64,000 bases of DNA from Xylaria sp. FL1777 (lineage: Eukaryota > Ascomycota > Sordariomycetes > Xylariales > Xylariaceae). The translations under genes and the position numbers were made by a program. Numbering within the stretch: position 1 is the first letter of the stretch; each line of letters opens with the position of its first letter. The notes under the pieces were generated by a model. That model had not been told where the DNA came from. It saw only the letters and a list, made by a program, of their open reading frames with translations, and searched no databases. Positions 12,601-25,202 of this stretch are shown piece after piece. Location: the NCBI GenBank assembly GCA_022578965.1, contig MU400527.1:186001-250000 (forward strand), given 5' to 3'.

Positions 12601-15600
12601 CCATGATACCTTTTATGAGAGGGCTAGGCTTTTTGGGCAGCATTTTCATGGCTATGAGAGCACATGCTGCTGCAGCCCTGATGCGGGTATCACGTACTTC
12701 CTTGGCCGCTCTTGCTTCATCTATTGAGGACGCAGTATCTTGCCTGGCCTCGTTGAGTTGCTGGAGGGCAATCAGGCGTTGAGCGGGTGCCATGGCCTTT
12801 TTAAGGCGCTCGTAGTCATCAGTAACGCATTTCTCAGCATTAACAAGAGAAAAAGCACCAGGCCCAGCTTCAGCCTCGCCTTGTACTACAACTGCTAGTG
12901 CAGGTAACTTTTGCTGGGACACTTTGCCATGATCTCGGAAGATGTTCATAAGTTGCTGACATTGTGATCGGACCCGTTGGACATAGCTGACTAAGTCACG
13001 ATACTGCTGTGGACGCTCACTATCGATAATTTTGAGCAACTCGCTTGCATATCTCGAGTTTTCCGTTTGTGACGAACAGCCGCGTGCATATTCGTCAATG
13101 ACTACGCACGCGTTAAGTTGTGTTGAGGCGTACGAAGAACTGAGCCCTGGGATAAGAAGAGCGTCGTAAGCTTCCAGATACTGTGATGGTACCAGAGACA
13201 TGACTAGACCCATAGCACCAGCAGCGGAGACACGAGAACGGATAAGTGTCTCCATGCCGACAAGATCAACGTCACCTTGCATCATATGGCCATCAAGATC
13301 ATGCGAGTGTGTTGTCGTTGGTACCTCCTCCAGTTTCGTTGACTTCCTCCGCCGTTTCGGTGCTCTTTCACCAGCTTCGGCATCGGAAAGTTTTCGGGTA
13401 GCAACAGGGATAACCCCAGGTACAGTATAAGTACCTCCGGATGGTTTCTGGAATAGTGCACCATTCATCGGGATTGGCTGACGAGACACTCCAATAGGAT
13501 GGAGCGTAAGTTGCATGAGGGCGTCAATATGAGGGGCGAATTCGCTGGCGAGTTGATCTGGATTCCTTGCCAAGCACTTGACTAAGGCTGCCCACAAGTG
13601 CCTTGACATCTGAAGTGTTTCCAAGTCACGTTCAACAAGTATATTTTGAAAAACCAATCGAAGAATCTTGCCGTCAAGCCACCCTTGAGAATCCTCTCCA
13701 AGATCAACAAATGTCATCAAAGCTTTGAGCACGGCGAGACGAACAGATGTGATGGTGTGTCGTAAGAAGGGGTAAAGTCGGGGGACGAGAAGTGTGAATG
13801 AGCTCTCCTCGTCATGCTCAGCCAAGCCTTTCATGGCCACCAAGACTTCCGGAAACCCGCAAAGGGTCGCCAAGAGGTCCATAATCTTGCCTGTGCTCGC
13901 ACTCAAGTCATCGCCCAAGCTAGAGAGACTTTCCCAGACGATGCTGATGAGCTCATTTAAGGCACCGGGTCGCAACTGAACAAACTCCTGCGCCATGGGT
14001 ATTAGTGTGGCTGCGCTCACGGAACGGACATCGTCGTCATTATCGCCAAGGCCCTTCATCACGGCTTGGACTACACCATCGATCATGTGACTATGTTGGA
14101 GGAGTAAATCCTTTCTCACGGCTACGACATATCGTAACCCAACCATACCTCCATGGCAAACGGCCCAGATAGGCCGTTCAACACCAACATCTTGTTGCAT
14201 GACCATCCGGAGTAGGATTTGGTAGATATTGTATACAGATTCTGGTGGGAGGTGCTTCAAGAAAGAACCTAGAGACTGGCCAACGGTTTCTCGGATGGGT
14301 GCAACACTCGTATCAGAGGCGTAGTCTGTGAATCGATCAAGCATGAGGACACAACATAACCTACAAGCCATGTCATCCAACCATTTCCTGTTGAGGGCGT
14401 TATTTTCCGCCCTCGATTTGCCTCTCAAACGTCCAGCACCTGCACCATGAACCCGAAGGATCTCTCGCAGTCCTAGCGCTGCACCATGACGAATCTCCCA
14501 TTGTGGGTCGAAAATGTCTAGCTTCAAAAATTCGCATAGACGTTCATACGGCCATTCGGAACCTTGCAGTTCCTCCTCTGTCTCAATCTCGGATTTGATC
14601 AGGACAGTGGGCCCCTTGAACTCGGATACAACCTTGGTATCTTCGTTGACATCGGCAGGCCTATCAAGGTTGAAATAATCGGTTTTTGTGCTTTTCTTAG
14701 AATCACTGTCTACTGTTTCGTCGAATCCCTCTGAGCCGGCAGTAAAAGACCGTCGAATCGAAAGATCTCCAAAGCCACCCTTTCCTTGCGCTGCTTTCTG
14801 TGCTTCCTTCTTACGTTTTCGCTTCAGTGCATTTTTTTGCCTAGCGCTCAATCCCGATTCTTCAGTAGGCTGGCTGGGACCGGAGCTGGCAAGGCTCTCT
14901 TGACGGGGAAGGCCATTGTTAGGAGCTGCATCGAGTGGAGTCGAAGGGCTGGCGGACTTCTCAATGGGGATAGGAACCTCATCATCTTCGAAGGGTCTAC
15001 CTAATAAGCCCAGGCGGCCATTGAGAGTCTTTTTCAGGTGCGCCAGTCGAGCTTGTGGGTCCAAAGTCGCAAGACCGTAGTCAACATTAGCACCAGTGCG
15101 CAAGAGTTCTCGCCCATATTTCAGTATCATCGCCACGTCTAGTAGTTCAGGCCGGAAATATTCATCAACCGACAATGAAGGCTCGGCATCCCTTTCTTTC
15201 TTAACAAGGCCATCCTCTGCCTTAAATTCTTCTTTCGGCGCCACTGCAGGATCCTCATCTTCATTAGGATCGTAGAAAGAAGCATTCTCAATTATGCTGC
15301 CGAGTGCCTTCGCGGCTGTAGATCTAGTATCCCAATCTTTATGTCGAAGATAAGGGACTACTCGTGAGAGCAGGTTGAACAGTTCCTCAGGATGTTGCTT
15401 TTGCCAATCTGCAAGCTGATTAACGGCAGTATTCTTGATTAACTTGGTGCTGCCCGTCTCCAGGATCCTTAGAGGGTTGTCAGTCTCGATGCTCGAGCAG
15501 GGCGCCGAGGAACTGCGAAAATCGACAATGCAGGTATCGGAAATAAAGGAAAAGGAAGAGAAAAAGATGCATGGTATTAGTCAATTGGGTATACTTACGT

Positions 15601-15689
15601 TACGAGACGGTCGAGCCTACGCGACACACAAGAGTTAGCGTATATCGATCCCTGTTCAGAACCAGTGGAGTTGCTCACCTGGATGCCAT
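9684..15689 (-). CDS. MOT1: TATA-binding protein-associated ATPase MOT1 (Snf2 family, BTAF1 homologue)
   Basis: Five exons on the minus strand: 15689-15679, 15616-15599, 15467-10128, 10077-10017, 9929-9684, giving 1,891 residues (yeast Mot1 is 1,867). The first two coding exons are only 11 and 18 nt and yield MASRLDRLVT, which joins in frame to ILETGSTKLIKNTAVNQLADW. The N-terminal two thirds are HEAT-like helical repeats that in this family grip TBP. A basic linker (KRRRKSTK) lies between. The C-terminal Snf2 motor shows Walker A DDMGLGKTLQT, the DEGH box (VLDEGHLIKNP), TGTPIQNN, and helicase C motifs SVGGLGLNLTGAD and DRAHRIGQ. The tail MDTDQILDLFNFGG is typical of MOT1. It uses ATP to strip TBP from DNA in the nucleus. 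The start was chosen because the long open frame begins at a GTG and lacks the conserved N-terminus. Identification is very secure; the two tiny 5' exons are inferred from splice signals and family fit. Confidence 0.95.
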
Positions 15690-17328
15690 CTTTGCTAGTC
15701 ACTCCTGGGCTGGAAGGCCAATATCCGAGGGTAGTTCATTTCATGATACTACTCTATTTAACTTATTAGTTACTGTATGATGTCTTCCTCGAACACAAGT
15801 AGATAAAGTCAAGTGAGATGATCATGCGGGCTTCTCTGAGTTCCATGTGATTACGCAAGGCCGTCCTCCTCCTTCCACGGGAAAACATCTTGGAAGCAGG
15901 GGCGAAGGAGCCGAGGAATCGAGGCGCAGAAGTGCAAGGTGCTACGCGCCTCCATACCCAAGAGACAGCCGTTACATCTAGGTAATTTGACAGATTTGTG
16001 TGGCAGACATAGCAATCCAAAGAAGCTTCAAGCAACTACAGATGTAGCGCGTTCAAAGAACATGTGATGACGCTGCATAATCCCCGTACCCCTATCATAC
16101 CAAGGCTCTGGACATCGATGCACGTCGACATAGAATGCATTATATGCAGTTTGCTGCACCACAAGAATGGGTCGCAGGGAGAGGCAGTTTTATTCCAGAG
16201 ACGGTTGTTCCTAAGAGGGATGAAGCGAGTTTGGATAAAAAAAAAAAAGACAGTTAAGTAGGAGGTGGTGTATATATTTACGTGTTGGATGAGAAGGACA
16301 GGCGAGAAGAGGAGTAAAGAAAGATATGTAGAGAACGTGATGACACTTACGGGTTGACGGTTGTTGTTTGTTGTGAAGTCGACTCCGAATTATATGAGGC
16401 CAATCAACGGTCTGGTTTGACTTGGCCTCACATATGCTCAACTATGATGGCACTTAAGATACTAGCGGCTCTCGTTGTGGTGGTAGCGGTGGTGATGTAA
16501 CTCGAAGTGCCCATTGCCTAAAACGGACGTTGCTACTTGGGCCGTATTCAGTCACAGACCCAAGTAGGCAGGATGGATTATTGGACTATGGATTTATTAT
16601 CGTAATTATAATAATAAGCCCCGGCAGTGCACAGTACACACAGTAGCAGCAGCAGTGGTCGTTGCGGTGCAGACTACACCATGTATGGCGTGGTGTGCCG
16701 TTGTGTACAGGCGGTTGTCTGGCCGTGGGTTGCACCCAAGGTGGTACGTGCGCACAGAGCGCGGTCGCAAGATGTGGTATTGGGGATTGGGGATTGGGGC
16801 CGGCGGTGTGGTTGTGCTGCTGGGCGGTTCGGCAGCGGAAACGAAATGCAGCTCGAGGTATGACTTTTTGGAGTCGGCGCGCCAGTCCCTCTTGTATTTG
16901 GACTGATACTTTTATAGGTAGATGCAAGGATGGCTAATGGGGGCCGCGGTCAGGGGTGGGGCCTGCATTTTCTGCGTGGCTTGCTGGTCCGAGCTCCTGC
17001 GCCTTGCCTGATTATGCCTGCCCATGTTCCCACATCAACTGCCATTATCAAATGGCGACATGTCTCTTCTTCGTTCGTCCTATCCCTCCCTCTGCCCTCC
17101 CCCAAGCCGGAAGCCCGAGCACCCTGGCTTGCCGAGAGCACCCTTTTGCGAGAGCTGTTTGAGTCAGGCCAGGTTGAGTCTCCGTCTAGAAAAAAGCAAA
17201 GACTTCATTTTAGGATCTTACAATCTTTTTTTGCCATCTTTTTTTTTTCTTTCTATCTGGGTAAGCTATTAATACTCTGTTATAGTAGCACACAAATTCC
17301 ATGGCTATATATGTGACCTGCCTGCTGT

Positions 17329-19145
17329 AGGTACTTGCTTTAGGTAGGTAGGTGGATGGGTATCCAGGTAGGTACCTAGTAGTGTCTGAGTAGGAGGTAC
17401 CTTAGGCACACAGATAAAGTCGCGCAGTGTAGGTCTCGGTACAGATGTAGATAGTCCTACCAATGTACTTACTCTACTAGGCAGACAGAACATACTGACT
17501 CCTGAGATACTAGGTACTACCTGTGTACTCAACATACTGCTACTAGGTAGGGCCTTACACATACATACCTTGCTTGTCTCGGTCTAAGGCCAGGCTATTC
17601 AGCAAGTACCTTAATGTCTAACCTTCTTCTGCCACCCATCTCCAAGGCAGGTACCTACCTGCCACATACCTCAGGTAGCTTTCATTCCGATAAGTACAAT
17701 TTCAATTGATGCTTTGTAGGAAGCCGCCATCCTCCTGGATGTGACTTGCTGTGGTACAGTACTTGTACAACAACAAACACCCTACGTACCCCCCCGTAAG
17801 ATGCTTGTTAAGGAATGGTGATGCGCCAATGGACCCGGTGCTGTAATATAGTGGCTCCACTGAAAGCTGCGCACAACCAGGCTCTAACCCGGGGAAAAGA
17901 ATGTGGCTTGGCATGAGAGTTTTCGATGATGTGTCTTTTTGCAGCTATCACACATTTATTTATATCCGTAAGTCTGTTAAAATATCAAAATTATTGTGAA
18001 CGCTTGGAGATTCTGTATATTTCCATATAAAATACCCATCAGATAGCTCAGAATTGCCCTATCACTCACTATGTTGGTAAATATGTGCACACTTGCATAG
18101 ATCCGAGTTGTTGTTGGGACAGCGGATAAAAACAGTTGCAAGCCTTGCAGGCTCCGTCAACTAGATTAGTACCTGGACTAGGTACATATACAGATAGTCA
18201 TCACCTGGGCCGCCGGGTGCACGTGCATTAGACACAGCGTGATCGACATGGGGTCCAATTTCCAGATCAAGATCAGAAATTAGCAACGGCCAGCCGCAAA
18301 CCTCAGTCCGGCCACGATCGCGTATGCGTGTAACGGAGTAATGATGCCTATTATTGAGGTCCTCTGTACAGGCTAGATGATGTAAGCTGCCTGAGTAGGT
18401 GCCTAAACATTGAGAATCTCTGCACGATCTCGTATTGTAAATTCTAATTAAGTGTGTACCAGGTACCTAGGTAGGTATGTAGGTAAGAGGTATAGTGGTG
18501 GTGGTGGTGGATAAAATCCCATATGCTTTACAGATTCATGCACGTTTGTTAATGTGATAGAAAGTCATTACTCAGCATTAACGGAGGCATGAGTAGTGCA
18601 TTGGATTGTTGGTCTGGTCTCAATCAAGTTGCTCTACTGCTCTACTATCAGCACAGATACCTCTTCCTACTGTGTGTCCACAGCTTTCACTTACTTACAT
18701 CCTATGACGTGCCTAAGTTACGAATAGAAGTGACTACCTACTAGGTAGTAAAAATTAAAATATATAGTGCAGTTGTATAGGAGGTACTGTACCAACCCCC
18801 GCCCAGTCCAGTAATCAAGTGATTGTTTCCCTCCACCGTTTAAACTACCTATGTACTTCAAGCATGGAAACAACAGTTAATTATCAGTCAGTCAACAATC
18901 AAGCAATAACCAGTTTCAAAGTATTTAAACGTTAATCAAATGTTTAACTCGACGTTGAAAGGAAATTAAACGTTGAAATTTTAACCAACCATTGCCTAAC
19001 AATTTATTGAACTCAACAAGATTTGGTACGGTACTGGTAGAGGTATATGCATGCTATCAAGATGCGATAGGAGGTACCTACCTACCTATTACTACCTAAA
19101 ATTATCTATCTATATAAGTAAGTAGGTATAGGTATTATATAGGCA
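17329..19145. repeat. Cluster of GGTACCTAGGTAGG-like short motifs
   Basis: Overlapping variants of AGGTAGGTACCT, ACCTAGGTAGG and CTACCTACC recur near 17,330-17,420, 17,640-17,690, 18,455-18,490 and 19,070-19,140. They occur in both orientations because the word is nearly palindromic. The same words recur at other intergenic sites in the window (about 28,880-29,160, 33,615 and 63,320) but I saw no such cluster inside exons. They are too short and scattered for an ordinary transposon. Confidence 0.6.
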
Positions 19146-19654
19146 CCGGTATGAAGTTTGGTGTAAGCTGCTTTGCAGCTTGGCAGCAGGATAGATAGGC
19201 AGACACTTGCCACAACATGCTCTCCTAATAGAAAAAGATCCGAAGAACCACACAAACGCGTCCATCTACATACACACTCTTTGGGACACTACTAGGCATA
19301 TACTTAATTACCTAGTGTATATTCAGGTGTGTATGGCAGGATATTTATGGCGGGATATTTCTGTGAGTACACCAGACAATGCGAGGACTCTACCTGTGGC
19401 TAGTACCTACAGTACATACATGTAAGAAGGAACACGGCCACAGTAAGCCACAATCAGGGGATCTTGTGACGTACCGGTACTGCGTACATAGTAATAATAC
19501 TAACCTTATTCTTCAAGCCCACTATATGTGATTTTCCAACCAACCATATGCTATGGATGTACCTATGTACTACAAGTCGATCCAGGGTAGCTCCACTCGA
19601 AAACGAGTGAGTGAATCCCTCCCCCACATTGCCATCCACTGCTCGCGCCTCGAA

Positions 19655-19660
19655 ACGCGT
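19655..19660 (+). promoter_or_regulatory. MluI cell-cycle box (ACGCGT) upstream of SMC3
   Basis: ACGCGT lies 158 bases before the SMC3 start codon. A related AACGCGC lies near 19,783-19,789 and an inverted repeat CACTCG-AAAA-CGAGTG near 19,594-19,609. ACGCGT is the binding word of the MBF G1/S regulator in yeasts, where cohesin genes are MBF targets. Function here is inferred from that. Confidence 0.4.
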
Positions 19661-19817
19661 CCGTAAATACTTACGTGACAAGCCAGCTTCTGTTCGATTT
19701 GTGCCTCCACCATCGTCGCACGGCACCTCCCATCCAAGATTCGCAATTCCATACACAGCGCGACAGTCCTTTGAGTACACTTAACGCGCTGCCCGTCCGG
19801 CAGCACTTGTCGCGACC

Positions 19818-22800
19818 ATGTATATCAAGCAGATCATCATCCAAGGCTTCAAAAGGTGTGTGCATGCGTGCGCGGGGCGACGACGCCAGCCGCCCAGCAC
19901 GAGCGACCCTTCTTTATCGCGCATGTGTTGCTGACAGAAGTACAGCTACAAGGACCAGACGGTCATGGAACCGTTCTCGCCCAAGACAAATGTCATCGTT
20001 GGCCGCAATGGTTCCGGCAAGAGCAACTTCTTCGCTGCGATCAGGTTCGTCCTCAGCGACGCCTACACCCAGATGAGTCGCGAGGAGCGTCAGGCGCTGC
20101 TACACGAAGGCTCCGGTTCTGCAGTCATGTCCGCCTATGTCGAGATCATATTTGACAACAGTGACGATCGATTCCATACCGGCAACAAGGAGGTTATTTT
20201 GCGCCGGACAATTGGTCTGAAGAAAGACGAGTATTCGTTGGACAAGAAGGTTGTCACCAAAGTCGACGTCACAAATCTGTTGGAAACGGCGGGCTTCTCC
20301 AAATCCAACCCATACTATATCGTGCCCCAAGGCCGCGTCACCGCCCTAACCAATATGAAAGAGTCGGACCGACTAAATCTGCTCAAGGAAGTCGCCGGAA
20401 CGCAAGTCTACGAGTCCCGTCGAACCGAATCACTCAAGATTATGACGGATACCAATAACAAGAGGGAGAAAATCGACGAGTTATTGGACTACATCAAGGA
20501 GCGCTTAAGCGAGCTGGAGGAGGAGAAAGAGGAGCTTCGAGGCTACCAGGATAAAGACCGAGAACGCCGTTGCTTAGAGTACGCCTACCATCGCAAGGAT
20601 CAAATCGCAGTCGAAGAGGCCCTGGAGGAGCTTGAAGAGTCGCGCCAAGGTGGCCTTGAAGATACGGATGAGAACCGTGATGCTTACAATGCAGGCGAGA
20701 AAGTCATTGCCTCACTGGATGCGGAGATCCACAAGTTGCAAAAGCAGATGGAGCTCCTTCGTATCGATCGCCGACAGCTAGAGGAAGATCGACGGGAGAA
20801 CGCTAAGGCAAGGGCGAAGACTGAGCTGGCCGTCAAGAGTTTGTCAGACAGCATGTCGGCACAGGAACAGGCAAAGGAAGAGCATGCAGCTGAACTAAAC
20901 CGTGTCAAGGCGGCCATTTCATCCAAAGAGGCTGAGCTTAAGAAGCTGATGCCAGAGTTGGAAAGGAGAAAGCGAAAAGAAGCGGAAGTAAGACAGGCTC
21001 TCGATACTGCAGATGCTGGAAGGCAGCGACTCTTCACGAAGCAGACGAGAGGCACGCAATTTCGAAGCAAATCAGAACGAGACACTTGGCTCAGGAAGGA
21101 AATAGATGATCTAAACCTGACCATGGGTACACAAAAGGCAACGCGTCTCGATGCTGAAGAACAAGTCAACAATATCCAAGCATCCATCCAGGAGTTGGAG
21201 AAAGAAATAGAGGCACTGCGGCAAAAGAACGGGGCATTCGGTAGCGACCGAGCTGCTCTCGCTGAAGGGTATAATAAGGCTAAGGATGTTGTGCATAAGC
21301 TCCAAGAAGAGATAAAACAACTTCGTAAGAAAGACGATACACTAGACAAAGAACTTCGGGACGCACAGGAAGACAAGGCCAAGGCCGAAAATGTCCTCAG
21401 AAAGAGCATGGACTCCAACACCTGGCTAGGTTTAGAATCGATCCGCCGACTCAAGCAAAAGCACGATATCCCTGGTGCTTACGGTACACTGGCAGAGCTG
21501 TTGAGTGTTGATGAAGCATATCGCCTGCCTGTAGAGCAGGTCGCAGGTGCTAGCTTGTTTCACTATGTCGTTGATAATGACGACACTGCCACATTCTTAG
21601 TCAAGGCTTTGCAGAAGCAATCCGGAGGCAGAATCACATTCATGCCACTCTCAAGGTTACAGCCGAAAGCAGCAAAGCTCCCAAATGCGCAAGACGCTAT
21701 ACCTCTGCTCAACAAAATCAAATACAACCCAGCATATGAAAAGGCATTCCGTCAAGTTTTCGGTACTACCATCGTTTGCCGTGACCTAACCATTGGTAGT
21801 CAGTATGCTAAAAGTCATGGGGTCAATGTTGTAACGCTCGACGGTGATACCACCAACAAACGCGGTGCTATGACTGGTGGATACATAGACCCACGAAGTT
21901 CACGACTAGATGCTTTACACTCCTTGCAAGAGTCGAGAGAGAAGTATGATGGGTTGCAAGAGGAGGTATCTACACTTCAGAAAGAGTTAGAAAAGAAAGA
22001 TCAAGAAGTCAGCCTCGCACAGGGTGAAGAGCGCAAAGCAGAACAACTACTTCGACAGATGGATAATAGCCATGGGCCCCTTCGTGCCGAGTTGAATACG
22101 AAAAACAGTCAAGTTACCTTAGCAAGAGATCGACTCGAGACGGCTATTGGACGACGAGATCTTGTTGATAGGAATATGAAGGAATTTGGTGATATTCTGA
22201 CCGCTCATGAAGCGGAATTAGCATCAGACTTCAAGAAAGCTCTCACAGCCGCCGAGGAGCGGCAATTGGAGGAATTCAGTTCTCAAGCCCAAGAACTCCA
22301 GAGGGAATGGAATGAAGTTAGCGCCAATAGACGAGAGCTCGAGAACCGCAAGAATAAGCTTGAGCTTGATTTACGCACCAACCTTCGGCTGAAGCTCGAT
22401 CAACTCACCAGCCAGGCCATTGAAGGCGCTTCTAGTGGAAGCGATGATCTAAGAAGCGCAAAACGGGAGCTCAAAAAGTCGCAGGGTGCAACAGCTCTCA
22501 TAGAAAGTCAACTTCAGGAGAATGATAAACAACTCGATTCTACAGAATCCAAAATCACGAACCTAGAAAAGCAGAGGGGCCAGAAAGAGGAGGAGTTGCA
22601 AGAGATTGCAAGAGAGATTGCCAAGCAACAAAAGAGAATAGACCGTAATATTCAGAAGAAAGCATTATTAACGGCACGAGCCGCCGAGTGCGCGAAAAAC
22701 ATTCGTGACCTTGGGATCGTGCCTGACGACGCCTTCAAATACGAACGCTTTGACGCAAAGACGGTAAGTTGCACCCTTCACGACCTCTCCGTAACTAATC

Positions 22801-23616
22801 ACATGGCTTACTGACGCTCAAAATAGATTAGCAACCGTCTCAAGAAAGTCGCTGATGCGCTTAAAAAATACAAGCATGTCAACAAGAAGGCTTTGGAGCA
22901 ATACAATAGCTTCACAGTACAGCAGGAACAACTCATGAGGCGGCGTGAAGAACTAGATCAGTCACAGCAGTCCATCGAGGAGCTTGTACAGCATCTAGAT
23001 CAACGGAAAGATGAAGCTATTGAGCGGACATTCAAGCAAGTCTCGAAAGAATTTGCGACGATATTTGAACGACTTGTGCCAGCTGGTCATGGCCGCCTGG
23101 TCATTCAAAGACGAACGGATAGGCGTGTAGATCCCGAGGAATCAGACGAAGAACACCGGAGCAGCGTCGAGAACTACACTGGCGTCGGTATCAGCGTCTC
23201 GTTCAACTCAAAAGTGGCTGACGAGCAACAACGTATCCAACAGCTCTCTGGCGGCCAAAAGAGTAAGTGGTCATGAAGTAGTTCGTCTTGCATTTGTTCA
23301 CTCATGCTAACCATCGCCAGGTCTTTGCGCTCTTTGCCTGATCTTTGCCCTTCAGCAGACGGAATCCAGCCCGATGGTCATATTCGATGAAGTTGATGCC
23401 AACCTTGATGCCCAGTACCGTACAGCAGTCGCTGGGCTCCTTCAGTCCATCTCAGATACTGCAGGAACGCAGTTCATCTGTACTACCTTCCGACCAGAAA
23501 TTGTTCATGTCGCTGACAAGTGCTATGGTGTCTTGTTCAGGAACAAGAATAGCACCATCAACTGCGTTAGTACAGAGCAGGCCCTAGACTTTGTTGAAGG
23601 CCAGGCACCAAAATAG
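19818..23616 (+). CDS. SMC3: Cohesin subunit SMC3 (structural maintenance of chromosomes 3)
   Basis: Four exons: 19818-19855, 19946-22763, 22827-23262, 23321-23616, giving 1,195 residues, the usual SMC3 length. The N-terminal ATPase half holds Walker A GRNGSGKSN at residues 32-40. The paired lysines of GLKKDEY fall at residues 105-106, the positions acetylated by Eco1 in other eukaryotes. A long heptad-rich coiled coil follows. The hinge begins near HDIPGAYGTLAELL and contains the GAMTGGY segment. After the return coil come the ABC signature LSGGQKS and Walker B MVIFDEVDANLD. SMC3 pairs with SMC1 and kleisin in the nuclear ring that holds sister chromatids together. The first exon (13 residues, MYIKQIIIQGFKS) joins YKDQTVMEPF through a 90-nt intron with a GCTGAC branch point. 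Identification is certain. Confidence 0.97.
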
Positions 23617-24347
23617 AGAAAAGACATGACTTGACTTGTGTAGAGCACGTTTGTTTAGGGCGATGGAGTTGTAATTATGGTGTTACCCTTTGCTGTATTA
23701 TGTTATAAGAGCCTCGCTACGCGATGGGGGCAGGCAAGCTTGACTGCTTTACGACTGCACATGGCTTCTGTCGTTATTGATGTCTATAAGACCGCGTTAC
23801 CAACGAGGTGCCTAGTTCTCCTTCGTCAGTACTCTAAGGTTATGCAGAGACAAAGCCTCAACAAAGGCTGCTTGCTACCCTTTGTAATATTCTAAGGGCA
23901 CGGGCATGGTATTCACACAATAATATCATAGAGACCCTGAAGAAAGCACATTTTGTTCATATATCTTGGGTCATTGGCATAAGACTGGCACGTTTCTGGA
24001 GTAACTACCTTAGCCAATTCAGTTGCCTGAACACTAAGTTCAATAAAAAGGTTTGACTTTGGCAATTACTTTCCAATTCTAAATCGCCCTAGAAACAAGC
24101 TGTTTCCGAAGCACACTCAGCAAAATATTGTCTATTTAAACCACGCCCTCTTACTATAACACCGTCATTCTATCCTCTCTCCTTCATCACCCTGGTCAAC
24201 CACATCACCCATAGTTGGCCAAAAGCACTCTAGGTATATTAATATCCTAAAGTACTCCCATTCCTCCAGCTCGGATCCTCACATCCGTGTTTACACAGAT
24301 ACTTACGTTTAAGGAAAGTGCTATCGGCAATATACACAGCCCCAGAC
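23617..24347. other. Intergenic region after SMC3
   Basis: Contains the 3' untranslated region of SMC3 and the leader of the next gene. No coding signal, structured RNA or repeat is evident. Confidence 0.45.
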
Positions 24348-25202
24348 ATGCCTAGCAATACAGATACCCCCGCGACCAGCACATTCTCTACCACGGAGCA
24401 AGACAGAGTCAGCACCATTATGGCTACTCTACCACCCATCAAGACGCAGGACCCTGTGTCCGCGCACGACACAGAAGCCAACGCACACAACGCAGCCATC
24501 CTCGCCGTCCGGGGCTTACACACCACCGCCACGGGGTACGAGCTCGCGGCGCTTGCCGACATGGCGCTCTCTAACAACGATATCACGACCACACCGGCTC
24601 AGGTTTCCAGCGACGACACAGCTTCAGCTGGCGAAGAAAACTCCCCAAGCAAACCAGGCGAGCAAGACAAAAGCAGTGGCGAAGACGTCGGTCCCGACAC
24701 CAAGACTCCCGTGATCACCTTCAAGCCCTTCTACTTCTTCTTCTACGGCTCACTACAGATCCGCAGCATACTGCAATGCGTCTGCGACACCCCGGATGAC
24801 GATGACAGCAGCACATTAGAGGACAACAACAAGGAAGACGACGACGACGACGACGCCGTCGTCGTCCTCCGCGAGCGCGCCAGCATCGAGGGCTGGAAAA
24901 TCAAGATGTGGGGCCCCTACCCGGCTCTCATCCCCGCGGCCCCCGACGAGAAAAAGCCTGTTCACGGTGTTGCGTGGCTGTGTGAACGTCCCGAGCACGT
25001 CGCCAAACTGTGTATGTATGAGACTAGGGCGTATCGCATGGCATATTGCAATATCATGGTACCCGCCGCCGACGGAGACGGGATTGAGACGCTCGAGAAT
25101 GCGCGCACGTTTGTTTCGACTGTCGACCATGATCAGTTGACCGATGGCGAGTTCAGCATCGAAGCTTATCAGAGGGAGACGATGGGCTGGTGGGGCGATT
25201 GA
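24348..25202 (+). CDS. Gamma-glutamylcyclotransferase-like (GGCT/AIG2-fold) protein
   Basis: An intronless frame of 284 residues from the ATG at 24348; the frame is open upstream to 24318 but begins there with GTG. Residues 1-120 are Ser/Thr/Pro-rich and probably disordered. The fold starts at FFFYGSLQ, with the diagnostic YGSL at 133-136. Later come WKIKMWGPYPALIP and VHGVAWLCERPEHVAKLCMYETRAYRM, whose Tyr-Glu matches the usual position of the catalytic acid. A low-complexity acidic insert (residues about 150-172) separates these parts and is absent from the minimal fold. Fungal members are mostly uncharacterised, and the reaction is not assured. No signal peptide is seen, so the protein is probably cytosolic. 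Confidence 0.8.
   Translation: MPSNTDTPATSTFSTTEQDRVSTIMATLPPIKTQDPVSAHDTEANAHNAAILAVRGLHTTATGYELAALADMALSNNDITTTPAQVSSDDTASAGEENSPSKPGEQDKSSGEDVGPDTKTPVITFKPFYFFFYGSLQIRSILQCVCDTPDDDDSSTLEDNNKEDDDDDDAVVVLRERASIEGWKIKMWGPYPALIPAAPDEKKPVHGVAWLCERPEHVAKLCMYETRAYRMAYCNIMVPAADGDGIETLENARTFVSTVDHDQLTDGEFSIEAYQRETMGWWGD

Larger units (their letters stand above)
15690..19817. other. 4.1-kb gene-free region between MOT1 and SMC3
   Basis: MOT1 and SMC3 are transcribed away from each other, so both promoters lie here. No convincing gene is seen; frames are short and motif-free. From about 17,330 to 19,150 it is dense in GGTAGGTACC-type words (separate entry). A (GTG)n run lies near 18,500. MluI-type cell-cycle boxes lie just before SMC3. 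Confidence 0.5.

Noticed and set aside
20684..21454. 256-codon minus-strand frame opposite SMC3
   Set aside because: Ser/Leu/Arg-rich mirror of the coiled-coil coding sequence.
24318..24347. Upstream extension of the GGCT-like protein
   Set aside because: It begins with GTG; the first ATG is at 24348.
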